Shown here: positions 15,601 through 24,429 of the stretch, one piece after another | Layout of the letters: each line of letters starts with the position of its first letter | How positions within the stretch are numbered: position 1 is the first letter of the stretch | NCBI GenBank assembly: GCA_016787895.1 | Contig: JAEUTN010000014.1 | Location: forward strand, 930,001 to 994,000 | Length of the DNA stretch: 64,000 bases | Reading direction: 5' to 3' | Source: Bacteroidia bacterium | GTDB lineage: Bacteria; Bacteroidota; Bacteroidia; B-17B0; Aurantibacillaceae | Made by a program: the position numbers and the translations under genes | The notes under the pieces: model-generated | What the model was told of the DNA's origin: nothing | Seen by the model: only the letters and a program-made list of their open reading frames with translations | Database searches by the model: none

Positions 15601-16881
15601 ATGAACACAGGTTTTGTTGAAGAGCTGAGGTGGCGCGGGCTGCTTCAGGACATAATGCCGGGAACGGAAGAACTGCTGAACAAGGAAAAGGTGTGCGGTT
15701 ACATTGGTTTTGATCCAACCGCCGATTCCCTGCACATTGGCAGTCTTACCCAAATTTTTACCTTAATGCGATTGCAAAAGGCAGGGCACAAACCCATTGC
15801 TTTGATAGGAGGAGCAACCGGAATGATAGGCGACCCCAGCGGAAAAAGCGCTGAGCGAAATTTGCTGGACGAAACACAGCTTCAAAAAAACGTTGATGGT
15901 ATTGAAAAACAACTTAGGAAATTTCTGGATTTTAATGGTTCAGCGGATGGGGCTGAGCTGCTGAACAATTACGACTGGATGAAAAATTACAGCTTCATCC
16001 ATTTTATTCGCGATATAGGCAAACACCTCACCGTAAATTACATGATGGCCAAAGACTCTGTTAAAAACCGGCTCGAAAGCGGCATGAGTTTTACGGAATT
16101 CTCTTACCAGTTGATGCAGGCCTATGATTTTTATTACCTCTTCACCCATAACAATTGCAAACTGCAGATGGGAGGCTCTGATCAATGGGGCAACATTACC
16201 AGCGGCACCGAACTGATTCGTCGGAAAGGAGGGGCAGAAGCCTTTGGATTAACCACTCAATTGGTGAGAAAAGCGGATGGTTCCAAATTCGGCAAAACGG
16301 AGGGAGGAAACATTTGGCTGGACAAAAAACGTACTTCGCCCTACCGGTTTTTTCAGTACTGGATCAACACCAGTGATGAAGACGCCAAAAATTTCATTCG
16401 CATTTTTACTTTCTTACCTAAACAGGAAATAGAGACGCTCATTACCGAACACGAAAAGGATCCCGGAAAGCGCATTTTGCAAAACAAACTGGCTGAAGAA
16501 CTCACCACTTTGGTGCACAGCAAAGAGGATTACCAAACGGCTTTAGCCGCCAGCAAAGTATTGTTTTCGGGAGGGCTCAGCGATTTTCAGAAACTGGATG
16601 AAACTACCTTTCTTGAATTGTTTGAAGGGGTGCCGCAAATCCAATTAAGTCATGATGAGTTGAAAAACGCAATTTCTGTGGTCGACCTCTTGTCTGAAAA
16701 ATCGAAAATAGCACCCAGCAAAGGTGAAGCGAGAAAATTGATACAGGGCGGTGGCGTGAGCATCAATAAAGAAAAAGTGGAAAGCCAGGACGTGCTGGTA
16801 AACACCTCCCACCTCATTAACAACAAATACATCATCATTCAAAAAGGCAAAAAAAATTATTTTCTCTGTCTGGTAAATTAA
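15601..16881 (+). CDS. tyrS: Tyrosyl-tRNA synthetase
   Basis: 426 residues. Charges tRNA-Tyr with tyrosine. Class I signatures: HIGS at 45-48 within GFDPTADSLHIGSL, and KFGKT at 229-233 as the KMSKS equivalent. Tyrosine-pocket segments YDFYYL and GGSDQWGNI (191-199) are intact. An S4 RNA-binding domain occupies the last 80 residues (PSKGEARKLIQGGGVSIN). A near-consensus -7 box (AATATTTG) lies about 20 nt upstream. The rpoN start follows the stop after one base, so the two are probably co-transcribed. Confidence 0.97.
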   Translation: MNTGFVEELRWRGLLQDIMPGTEELLNKEKVCGYIGFDPTADSLHIGSLTQIFTLMRLQKAGHKPIALIGGATGMIGDPSGKSAERNLLDETQLQKNVDGIEKQLRKFLDFNGSADGAELLNNYDWMKNYSFIHFIRDIGKHLTVNYMMAKDSVKNRLESGMSFTEFSYQLMQAYDFYYLFTHNNCKLQMGGSDQWGNITSGTELIRRKGGAEAFGLTTQLVRKADGSKFGKTEGGNIWLDKKRTSPYRFFQYWINTSDEDAKNFIRIFTFLPKQEIETLITEHEKDPGKRILQNKLAEELTTLVHSKEDYQTALAASKVLFSGGLSDFQKLDETTFLELFEGVPQIQLSHDELKNAISVVDLLSEKSKIAPSKGEARKLIQGGGVSINKEKVESQDVLVNTSHLINNKYIIIQKGKKNYFLCLVN

Positions 16882-16882
16882 C

Positions 16883-18382
16883 ATGGCCCTCAAACAGACG
16901 CAATATTTAAAACTCTCACAAAAACTCCTGCCTCAGCAAATTTTGCTGATGAAACTGCTTCAGTTGCCAACACTTGCACTTGAAGAACGCATTAAAGAGG
17001 AACTGGAGGCCAATCCTGCACTGGAAGAAGACGGGGAACAAGCCACAGAGGAAGAATTGTTCAGCAACGAAAACACGGAAGATGCTGAATTTTCAAATGA
17101 AGAAGACGGGGAAGAGAGTGGTGAAATGAGCGATGCGGAATTAAAAGAAAGCGCCAATGTGGAGATGGAAGATTTTATGGACGAAGGCGAACTGGACGCT
17201 TACAAATACGAAGTCAGCAACAAAGGCTCAGATGAAGAATCACGGGAATTTGTGGTGGTAGAAGGTCCGGCCTACAGAGAACAGTTAGAGCAACAACTGG
17301 GATTAAGGGAATTGTCGGAACAGGACTACAGCATAGGGCTTTATCTAATAGGTTGTTTGGATGAAGATGGCTACATGAGGCGAGAAACCGAATTTGTGGT
17401 GGATGATCTGGCATTTAATTATAATATCAGCACAAATGTTTCTAACGTAGAGGCTGTTCTTAAATTAATCCAAAGCTTCGATCCTCCGGGTGTGGCGGCG
17501 CGCAACCTGCAGGAGTGTTTGTTGTTGCAGCTCGAGCGTAAAACCGAAAAAACAAGGGAAATACTTCTGGCCATAGACATGATAAAACATCATATGGAAG
17601 AGTTTTCCAAAAAACATTACGATAAAATTTTAAAACGCTTGCACATCGAAGAAGAGGATCTGAAAGATGTTATTGAAGTCATCCGTCACCTGAACCCTCG
17701 CCCGGCTAACAGCGGTGAAAGTAAGGAGGACACCATGAGCGCCGTGATACCCGACTTTATCGTAAGTGTGAGCGATGGCATACCTGAACTCAGCATTAAT
17801 GGCAGAAATTTACCCGACCTGAAGATCAGTAAGGATTATAAGGAGATGCTGGCGGAGTACAGCAAAAGCAAGGACAAAAGCAGCAAAGAAGCGGCCGGGT
17901 TTGTAAAAAACAAAATTGAAAGCGCTTCCTGGTTCATAGAGGCTTTACAGCAGCGGTATGCCACCATGTCCATTTGCATGAAGTGTATTCTTGAATTTCA
18001 GAACGACTATTTTGTAAGCGGGGATGAGAGTAAACTCAAACCCATGATATTAAAAGACATCGCCAGTCGAGTGAACATGGATCTTTCTACCATTTCGCGT
18101 ATGGCCAACAGCAAGTACGTTCAAACCCCATATGGCACTTTTCTGCTCAAATCTCTGTTCAGCGAAAGCATGAGCCGTGATGATGGTGAGGAAGTGAGCA
18201 GCCGTGAAATCAAAAACATTCTCAAAGAACTGATCGGGAAGGAGGATAAAAAAAATCCCCTCACGGATGATGAGCTCTGTGAAGCTTTAAATACCAAAGG
18301 CTATCAGATTGCGAGAAGAACAGTGGCCAAATATCGGGAACAACTTGATATTCCGGTTGGACGTATGCGAAGGGAAGTATAA
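16883..18382 (+). CDS. rpoN: RNA polymerase sigma-54 factor
   Basis: 499 residues. Directs RNA polymerase to -24/-12 promoters that need an enhancer-binding ATPase. The Gln/Leu-rich region I (1-50) contains QKLLPQQILLMKLLQLP and ANPALEE. An acidic linker (50-115) is followed by the core-binding domain, a helix-turn-helix (IASRVNMDLSTISRMANSK), and the RpoN box ARRTVAKYRE at about 477-486. It lies directly behind tyrS. No sigma-54 activator gene is in the window. Confidence 0.97.
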   Translation: MALKQTQYLKLSQKLLPQQILLMKLLQLPTLALEERIKEELEANPALEEDGEQATEEELFSNENTEDAEFSNEEDGEESGEMSDAELKESANVEMEDFMDEGELDAYKYEVSNKGSDEESREFVVVEGPAYREQLEQQLGLRELSEQDYSIGLYLIGCLDEDGYMRRETEFVVDDLAFNYNISTNVSNVEAVLKLIQSFDPPGVAARNLQECLLLQLERKTEKTREILLAIDMIKHHMEEFSKKHYDKILKRLHIEEEDLKDVIEVIRHLNPRPANSGESKEDTMSAVIPDFIVSVSDGIPELSINGRNLPDLKISKDYKEMLAEYSKSKDKSSKEAAGFVKNKIESASWFIEALQQRYATMSICMKCILEFQNDYFVSGDESKLKPMILKDIASRVNMDLSTISRMANSKYVQTPYGTFLLKSLFSESMSRDDGEEVSSREIKNILKELIGKEDKKNPLTDDELCEALNTKGYQIARRTVAKYREQLDIPVGRMRREV

Positions 18383-18385
18383 TTC

Positions 18386-20593
18386 CTATTCCAGAACAAG
18401 TTTTTTCAAGACGCTTGTTGAACCATTGCTTAGCCTCAGTAAATACAGGCCTTTTGGCAAAGTGCTGATATCAATAAATGTATTGCCCGCAACTGCTTCA
18501 TTGGCATAAACCTCTTTACCCTCTGTATTAAAAACACTCACCTGAAACTCCAGGGGTTCATTGCCTTTAATGCTGATCAGCCCTTTGCTTGGATTGGGAT
18601 ACACCTCAAAATCCTCATTCACTTGTAAATTACTTAGGCCAACTTCAAACATATTAATTACAGTGTAGGCCGTATCTTCAAAACAAGGATGGGTAGCAAT
18701 CAATTGAACCGTATAACTGCCATTGTTGTTGTAGCTTACCGTAGGACTGGGAGAAGAGCTGTTCTGTCCGTTCCCGAAATCCCAAAAATAGCTTACGTTG
18801 AGTGTGGAAGTGGTGTTGAAAGAAACACTCACACCATTTACGGTATGTGTGAATGCGGCGATGCCGGCGATGTTCAGAGAATTATAAGCCGTATCGCTGA
18901 TGCCTTCACTCAAATTGTAATACGAGCCACTTGCTGTGTTTTCAAGTTTCATGGCCCGCACCAGGTACTCGTGAACGCCTTTGATGATTAGACAGGAATC
19001 CGTGTAGGAATTCCCTGTAATGAGTTGGGCATTAATGCGGGTGTATTCAGTCACACTGTCGTTGCGAACATAAAGGTGGTACCCTAAAACACTGTTGTCG
19101 GTACTGCTGGTCCAGCTTATGTTGCAGTTGTTTCCATTTACCGTTGCTATCACATTTGAAACCGGAGCTACCACATCATTTCTCAAAGTAGGATCTCCCA
19201 TCAGGGCATTGTGTATCCATTTACCGCTGATGCCTACAGAGCTGGCGTAATACAAATTGCCGGGATTGTTTTGAGTCATCCGCAAACCGTAGCCAATAGT
19301 TTCACCAAGGCCCATGTGGTGCAGTTGATAATGGGGCCGGCCCGACCAGAGGTTGGTGAGAATTTTTCCCTGAGCCAGGGGTGCCCTCAAAAAATTATTC
19401 TGCGAATCCCAATCTCCAAAATAGGAACCAAACAACATGGTAAACACGCCCTGTAAATTGGTAGTGCTGAGCGTTGCGGTGTTGCCAATGCCCCCGGCGC
19501 TTGTATAACTGCCTCCTCCGCATCCGTAGGACCATTGATAGGAAGTACCGTTCATGCTGGTAAGATAATCGGCCACTACTATACTGGAAGTTCCAACCAA
19601 TGGCGAAAAATTTTTGTAGGCGCTGGCAGCAAAGGCTTCTCCTGAGAAATAGCCAAAATTATCATCAATTACGGCCTGTTTAACGGGCACTAGTATTTTC
19701 TTTCGGTACTCATGATCTTTGTCGAGATAATTTTTGAGCAATTGTTCTTCCGTTAATGTAAAAGCCGGAAGGTTATAAAAATCAACACGTCCTACCTGCA
19801 ACTCCGTTTCTCCGGGAATAAGACTTTGATCAAATTTACCGTCCCCGGGAACATTGTGGTGACGCGATGAAGAAGCACTTGTGGAGTTAACGGAAACATC
19901 TGTCCAAACCCCATCCATATCTCCATAAAACACGTCGGCCGGCCAGGCGCCCAGATGGTCGGGGTGCCCATCGGGGTTAATGTTGCCGCTGTATGGCACA
20001 GGAACCCGGCCAAGTAAAAAAACGGCTTTGGTATTTTGAGGATCCTTGTTATAAATGGATTTAATGCCTGCTTTTACGGTGTCCACCAAAGCAGTTCGGC
20101 TCACATAAAGGCGAAGCACGGTCCATCCATCCCCTTCCATGTCTTTGATCAAACGGGTGATTTCAGGGGCCAGTGAAACCAGGAAAGTGCTGTCGACGAC
20201 CAGAATCAATTTTCCCCTGTAGTCGGTAGCCGGCACTTCGATTCCGGAATTGATGTATCCAAAACCAGTGTAACCACTACCTGCGCGAACAAGCCTGTAT
20301 TCGTAATTGCTTCCCGCATTTACGGTATTATCTGCAAATAGTGTGGTAGTGCCATTGAGTGTGGCTAAAGGGGTTCCCCAGGTAGTGGCAGTTTTAAGTT
20401 TTCTGAACACCTGATATTGAGAAGTGGTTGCATTGCCGGGCCAGCTCAGGGAAATTTGTGCAGGGGAATTTTGCACCGTGGCGGTGAGCCGAACCGCGGC
20501 ATCGGCTGCAGTTTGTGATTGTGTAGTTAAAACTATCAAACCCGACAAAAGGAAGGTGAGAAGGCAGTTTGATTTGAAATTAAAAATTGACAT
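18386..20593 (-). CDS. Secreted C25-peptidase-like protein with T9SS type A sorting domain
   Basis: 735 residues from the last of three consecutive ATGs (20591-20599); a longer frame begins at 20629. After the signal peptide (FNFKSNCLLTFLLSG) comes an FN3-like domain. A region of about 350 residues follows with features of gingipain-type (C25) folds: GKLILVVDSTFL, AVFLLGRVPVP, LQVGRVDFYN and a closing ALMGDPTLRN. The usual GHG motif that gives the catalytic His appears as LFGSYFGDWD, so catalysis is doubtful. A second FN3, a PKD-like domain (YFWDFGNGQNSSS) and a sorting domain from VYPNP complete it. Convergent with rpoN, 3 nt apart. Confidence 0.8.
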   Translation of the reverse strand: MSIFNFKSNCLLTFLLSGLIVLTTQSQTAADAAVRLTATVQNSPAQISLSWPGNATTSQYQVFRKLKTATTWGTPLATLNGTTTLFADNTVNAGSNYEYRLVRAGSGYTGFGYINSGIEVPATDYRGKLILVVDSTFLVSLAPEITRLIKDMEGDGWTVLRLYVSRTALVDTVKAGIKSIYNKDPQNTKAVFLLGRVPVPYSGNINPDGHPDHLGAWPADVFYGDMDGVWTDVSVNSTSASSSRHHNVPGDGKFDQSLIPGETELQVGRVDFYNLPAFTLTEEQLLKNYLDKDHEYRKKILVPVKQAVIDDNFGYFSGEAFAASAYKNFSPLVGTSSIVVADYLTSMNGTSYQWSYGCGGGSYTSAGGIGNTATLSTTNLQGVFTMLFGSYFGDWDSQNNFLRAPLAQGKILTNLWSGRPHYQLHHMGLGETIGYGLRMTQNNPGNLYYASSVGISGKWIHNALMGDPTLRNDVVAPVSNVIATVNGNNCNISWTSSTDNSVLGYHLYVRNDSVTEYTRINAQLITGNSYTDSCLIIKGVHEYLVRAMKLENTASGSYYNLSEGISDTAYNSLNIAGIAAFTHTVNGVSVSFNTTSTLNVSYFWDFGNGQNSSSPSPTVSYNNNGSYTVQLIATHPCFEDTAYTVINMFEVGLSNLQVNEDFEVYPNPSKGLISIKGNEPLEFQVSVFNTEGKEVYANEAVAGNTFIDISTLPKGLYLLRLSNGSTSVLKKLVLE

Positions 20594-20670
20594 CATCATA
20601 TAACGAAATGGAATAAAAACGGTAAACAAATCGTATGGTGCTTAAACGCCGTAATTCGGTAAGTTCAGGC

Positions 20671-20796
20671 TTATCGTTTGCGGTGTTTGTTAAAACTCGG
20701 ACAGGTATCGCATTTGTTCTTTTGCATAAAACATGAACTCAGAAGAAAAAAGAGTAAACCAATGGCCAAAGCAAAAAGCAATAATCTGCGTTGCAT
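20671..20796 (-). CDS. Tiny lipoprotein of 41 residues
   Basis: Too short for most gene callers, but well supported. It begins MQRRLLLFALAIGLLF and continues FLLSSCFMQKNKCDTCPSF, ending in NKHRKR. The first 20 residues are a lipoprotein signal with lipobox LSSC, and the mature peptide is only 21 residues with a CDTC motif and a basic tail. A TATATTTG box sits 7 nt upstream of the ATG. It stands alone between the C25-like gene and mlaE. A pair of cysteines three apart suggests metal or disulfide chemistry; function unknown. Confidence 0.7.
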   Translation of the reverse strand: MQRRLLLFALAIGLLFFLLSSCFMQKNKCDTCPSFNKHRKR

Positions 20797-20803
20797 GATA
20801 AAA

Positions 20804-20811
20804 CAAATATA
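20804..20811 (-). promoter_or_regulatory. -7 box TATATTTG of the tiny lipoprotein
   Basis: Exact TAnnTTTG match on the minus strand, 7 nt before the ATG at 20796. A TTG at 20836-20838 could be the -33, with a slightly long 24-nt spacer. The mRNA leader would be almost absent. Confidence 0.55.
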
Positions 20812-20871
20812 ATGCAATAAATTAGTATTTTTAGCCAAGAGAACAGGCGCTTACCGGCCTTGATCAATTAT

Positions 20872-21621
20872 ATGGCATTTACACCTCTCAGCAGTATTGG
20901 CAGATATTTTTCCCTGATGTTCAGGGTATTCAGTAAGCCGGAGAAATTCAGTGTCTACATCCGGCAAATCATTTTCGAAATCAATAACCTGGGCATTTCC
21001 TCTTTGCCCATCATCGCTATTATTTCGGTATTTATGGGCGGCATTATTACTATACAGGCTGCTTTTGGATTCGACAATCCCATGGTGCCCATTTACGCGG
21101 TGGGTTATACCACCCGGGAAAGTGTAATTCTGGAATTCAGCCCAACCATTGTGTGTTTGATTCTTGCCGGAAAAGTAGGTTCCAATATTGCCTCTGAAAT
21201 TGGCACCATGCGTATCTCCGAACAAATTGACGCCCTGGAAATCATGGGCATTAATTCGGCAGGCTATCTCATCTTCCCCAAAATTGCAGGTGCTGTTTTT
21301 ATATTTCCATTTTTAATTGCCATCAGCATGTTCCTCGGACTTTGGGGCGGTTACGTGATGGGCATTTCTGCCGGTGCTTGCTCTGCCTATGAATACGTTT
21401 TTGGCATACAGGCTTATTTTGAGCCCTGGAAACTGTATTATGCGTTCACCAAAGTGGTGGTGTTTGCTTTTATCATCACCTCCGTTTCAGCCTATTACGG
21501 CTATTACACCCATGGGGGCGCACTTGAAGTGGGCCGCAGCAGCACCAACGCCGTTGTGTACAGCAGTATTCTCATTTTGTTGTTCAGCCTGATCTTAACC
21601 AATCTGTTCTTTAACCGTTGA
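20872..21621 (+). CDS. mlaE: MlaE-type phospholipid ABC transporter permease
   Basis: 249 residues from the ATG at 20872; a TTG twelve bases earlier is possible. Inner-membrane permease of the Mla system that moves phospholipids between membranes. It has an N-terminal amphipathic segment, about five membrane helices, and the MlaE core: EFSPTIVCLILAGKVGSNIASE near 88-109, then IGTMRISEQIDALEIMG. Its stop overlaps the start of mlaF (TTGA). The partner substrate-binding MCE protein (MlaD) is not in the window, which suggests the operon is split. Confidence 0.92.
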   Translation: MAFTPLSSIGRYFSLMFRVFSKPEKFSVYIRQIIFEINNLGISSLPIIAIISVFMGGIITIQAAFGFDNPMVPIYAVGYTTRESVILEFSPTIVCLILAGKVGSNIASEIGTMRISEQIDALEIMGINSAGYLIFPKIAGAVFIFPFLIAISMFLGLWGGYVMGISAGACSAYEYVFGIQAYFEPWKLYYAFTKVVVFAFIITSVSAYYGYYTHGGALEVGRSSTNAVVYSSILILLFSLILTNLFFNR

Positions 21622-22376
21622 TTGAGATCAAAAACATAAGCAAGGGCTTTGATGGACGGCAAATTGTGCAGGATGTTTCCTTTACTTTTCACAAAGGCAA
21701 AACCAATTTAATTATCGGAGAAAGCGGTTGCGGCAAAACCACCATCATTAAACTGATGGTAGGACTGCATGAACCGGATCAGGGCGATATTATTTACGAC
21801 GGTCAAAATTTTCCGAAACTCAGCACCAAAGGGCAACAGGAAATCAGAAAACAAATTGGCATGACCTTTCAGGGCGGGGCGTTGTTTGATTCTCAGACCC
21901 TGGAGGAGAATGTGATGTTTCCTTTGGATATGTTTACGGACCTGAGTCGCCATGAAAAAATGGACCGTGTGAATTTTTGCCTCGATCGTGTTCAGTTAAC
22001 CGGCAAAAACAAATTGTACCCGGCTGAATTAAGTGGTGGCATGAAAAAACGGGCTGCATTGGCCCGGGCAATTGCCAACAATCCCAGGTATTTGTTTTGC
22101 GACGAACCCAATTCGGGACTGGACCCTAAAACCGCCATTGTCATCGATAAGTTGATTCACAGCATCACACAGGAGTTTGACATCACCACTATCATCATTA
22201 CTCATGATATGAACTCAGTTATTGAGATTGGTGAAAACATCATGTTTGTGCACAAGGGGCAAAATTGGTGGACAGGAGACAGAACGCAAATCCTGAACAC
22301 CAACAACAGGGAATTGTTTGATTTTGTTTTCGCGAGTGAGTACATGAAAAACCTGTTTATGGCAGGTAAAAAATAA
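21618..22376 (+). CDS. mlaF: MlaF-type phospholipid ABC transporter ATPase
   Basis: 252 residues starting with TTG at 21618, overlapping the mlaE stop by 4 nt. Walker A GESGCGKTT is at 34-42, followed by the Q-loop (MTFQGGALFDSQT). The ABC signature is LSGGMKKR, and Walker B is in YLFCDEPNSGLDP, then the H-loop IITHD. The GGALFDS and SGGMKKR variants are those of MlaF/MKL ATPases. It energises the MlaE permease from the cytoplasm. Confidence 0.93.
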   Translation: MIEIKNISKGFDGRQIVQDVSFTFHKGKTNLIIGESGCGKTTIIKLMVGLHEPDQGDIIYDGQNFPKLSTKGQQEIRKQIGMTFQGGALFDSQTLEENVMFPLDMFTDLSRHEKMDRVNFCLDRVQLTGKNKLYPAELSGGMKKRAALARAIANNPRYLFCDEPNSGLDPKTAIVIDKLIHSITQEFDITTIIITHDMNSVIEIGENIMFVHKGQNWWTGDRTQILNTNNRELFDFVFASEYMKNLFMAGKK

Positions 22377-22378
22377 AC

Positions 22379-24286
22379 CTACAGCTCTTCCTGTATCTCC
22401 AGCCAACGTGTGGATTTTGCATCGAGTTCCAGTGTTACTTTCGAGACCTCTTCGCTGATTTTTTGAATTTGGTTGTAATCGCTTAAACCTTCAGCGAGTC
22501 GGTTTTCCAGTTCCTTCTTTTTTAACTCCAGATGGGGAATTTCCACTTCAAGGTCTTGCAATTCGCGCTGGGTTTTATAGGAAAGTTTTTTTGCGGGAGC
22601 CTCTGTTTTCGGTTTTTCAGGCTTTGGAGCCGGAGGTGCTATTTCTTCTAGAACCGGCATGTCTTTTGTGCTGCCTTCTGTTTTTTGGCTGCTTTTCCAG
22701 AGGCGGTATTCGGTGTAGTTTCCAGGAAAATCTTTTATGGCTCCATCGCCTTCCAGCACAAAGGTGTGGTCTACCAATCGGTCAATAAAGTAACGGTCGT
22801 GAGACACAATGAGCACACAGCCTTTGAACTCTTCCAGAAAATCTTCAAGGGTTTGAAGGGTCACAATGTCCAGGTCGTTGGTGGGCTCATCGAGAATCAG
22901 AAAATTCGGATTTTTCATGAGTACCGTGAGCAGAAACAAGCGGCGTTTTTCGCCTCCACTTAAGGTATGCGCGTAAGAAAATTGTACATTGGGAGGAAAA
23001 TTGAAGCGGGTGAGGAGTTGAGAAGCGGAAAGGCTGGAACCGTTAGCCAGAGGAATGTGTTCGGCAATGTCTTTGATGATCTCAATAATACGTTTGTCGT
23101 TATTGATTTGCATACCTCCCTGGGAGTAATACCCAAACACGATGGTTTCACCTAAGGATACCTTTCCGGTATCTACAGGCTCTTTGCCCTGAATGATGTT
23201 CAATAAGGTGGTTTTTCCTGTACCATTGTTACCCACTACTCCGATTTTTTCTCCCGGAATGAAGGTGTAAGTAAAGGGATCGGAAATGATGTTGCGTCTG
23301 GGGTATTTTTTAGTGATGCGATGCAGTTCCACCACCTTTGAGCCCATGCGTTCCATTTTAGTGACCAGTTCAATTTTTTTCTCAGCGCGTTTTTGTTTGG
23401 CCTTTTTTTCTATTTCGTAAAAGGCATCCACACGCGATTTGGATTTGGTGCCACGAGCTTTGGGCATTTTGCGCACCCACACTACTTCTTTGCGGTAAAG
23501 GTTACGGGCCTTGTCTATTTCCGCGTCGGCAATTTGTTCACGTTCCGCTTTTTTCTCGAGGTAATAATCAAAATTGCCTTTGTATTCGTACAAATCGTGG
23601 TTGTCGATTTCAATAATTCGATCGCATACTTCATCCAGGAAATAACGGTCGTGGGTAACCAGCAGGATACTCAAAGCCCCGTCCTGCAAATAATTTTCAA
23701 GCCACTCAATCATCTCAATGTCGAGGTGGTTGGTGGGCTCGTCCATAATGATGAGGTTGGGACGATTAATTAAAGTAAGGGCAAGGGCCACACGTTTTTT
23801 TTGTCCACCGGACAGGGTTTTTATGATTTGAGAAGTGTCGGTGATTTGTAAACGGCTTAAAATTTCGAGTATGTTTTTTTCGTAATCCCAGGCTCCGATT
23901 TCGTTCATTTCGTGAAGGGCCTGCTCCAGAAGGTCGGCGGTTTTATCGCTGTGATCGGTTTCGCTGAGTTTAATCACCGCATCGTAATTTCTCTGGCACT
24001 TCACGTATTGGTTATCAGCGGTATCAATAAGTTGCTGGATACTGAGGTTTTCATCGAATTCAAAATTCTGTTCAAGAAAACCCACGCTGATGTCCTTGCG
24101 AAACACCACTTCCCCTTCATCGGCAATTTCCAGTCCCTTTAAAATTTTAAACAGCGTGGTTTTGCCTGAGCCGTTTTTGGCCACCAGGGCCACTTTGTCG
24201 CCATAATTGATACCAAAACTGATGTTTTTAAACAGGACTTTAGCGCCATAGGCTTTGGAAAGGCGGTTAACGGAGAGCAAATTCAT
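22379..24286 (-). CDS. ABC-F family ATPase, Uup-like
   Basis: 635 residues, two ABC domains in one chain and no membrane segments, hence a cytoplasmic ABC-F protein acting at the ribosome. First Walker A is AKNGSGKTT near residue 37 with signature LSGGQKKR; the second is GNNGTGKTT near 350 with signature LSGGEKRR. The inter-domain linker is basic and helical. The last 70 residues form a coiled coil (RELQDLEVEIPHLELKKKE), the DNA-binding type tail of Uup. Ends 2 nt from the convergent mlaF. Confidence 0.9.
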   Translation of the reverse strand: MNLLSVNRLSKAYGAKVLFKNISFGINYGDKVALVAKNGSGKTTLFKILKGLEIADEGEVVFRKDISVGFLEQNFEFDENLSIQQLIDTADNQYVKCQRNYDAVIKLSETDHSDKTADLLEQALHEMNEIGAWDYEKNILEILSRLQITDTSQIIKTLSGGQKKRVALALTLINRPNLIIMDEPTNHLDIEMIEWLENYLQDGALSILLVTHDRYFLDEVCDRIIEIDNHDLYEYKGNFDYYLEKKAEREQIADAEIDKARNLYRKEVVWVRKMPKARGTKSKSRVDAFYEIEKKAKQKRAEKKIELVTKMERMGSKVVELHRITKKYPRRNIISDPFTYTFIPGEKIGVVGNNGTGKTTLLNIIQGKEPVDTGKVSLGETIVFGYYSQGGMQINNDKRIIEIIKDIAEHIPLANGSSLSASQLLTRFNFPPNVQFSYAHTLSGGEKRRLFLLTVLMKNPNFLILDEPTNDLDIVTLQTLEDFLEEFKGCVLIVSHDRYFIDRLVDHTFVLEGDGAIKDFPGNYTEYRLWKSSQKTEGSTKDMPVLEEIAPPAPKPEKPKTEAPAKKLSYKTQRELQDLEVEIPHLELKKKELENRLAEGLSDYNQIQKISEEVSKVTLELDAKSTRWLEIQEEL

Positions 24287-24325
24287 GGGCGCAAAGGTAA
24301 GTATTTTCTAAGGAGTGTGCTTTCG

Positions 24326-24358
24326 TTTTGGTGTGAAGGCCCTTAATATCTATATTTG
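24326..24358 (+). promoter_or_regulatory. Promoter of the TPR-SpoIIE gene
   Basis: TTTTG (24326-24330), 20-nt spacer, TATATTTG (24351-24358). The leader to the proposed start is about 65 nt. Confidence 0.7.
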
Positions 24359-24429
24359 GTTGTATTGAATGTGTAATGTTCTTTAGTTATATCATATACA
24401 TTGATTTTCAGGGTAGAGATTGAAATAAA

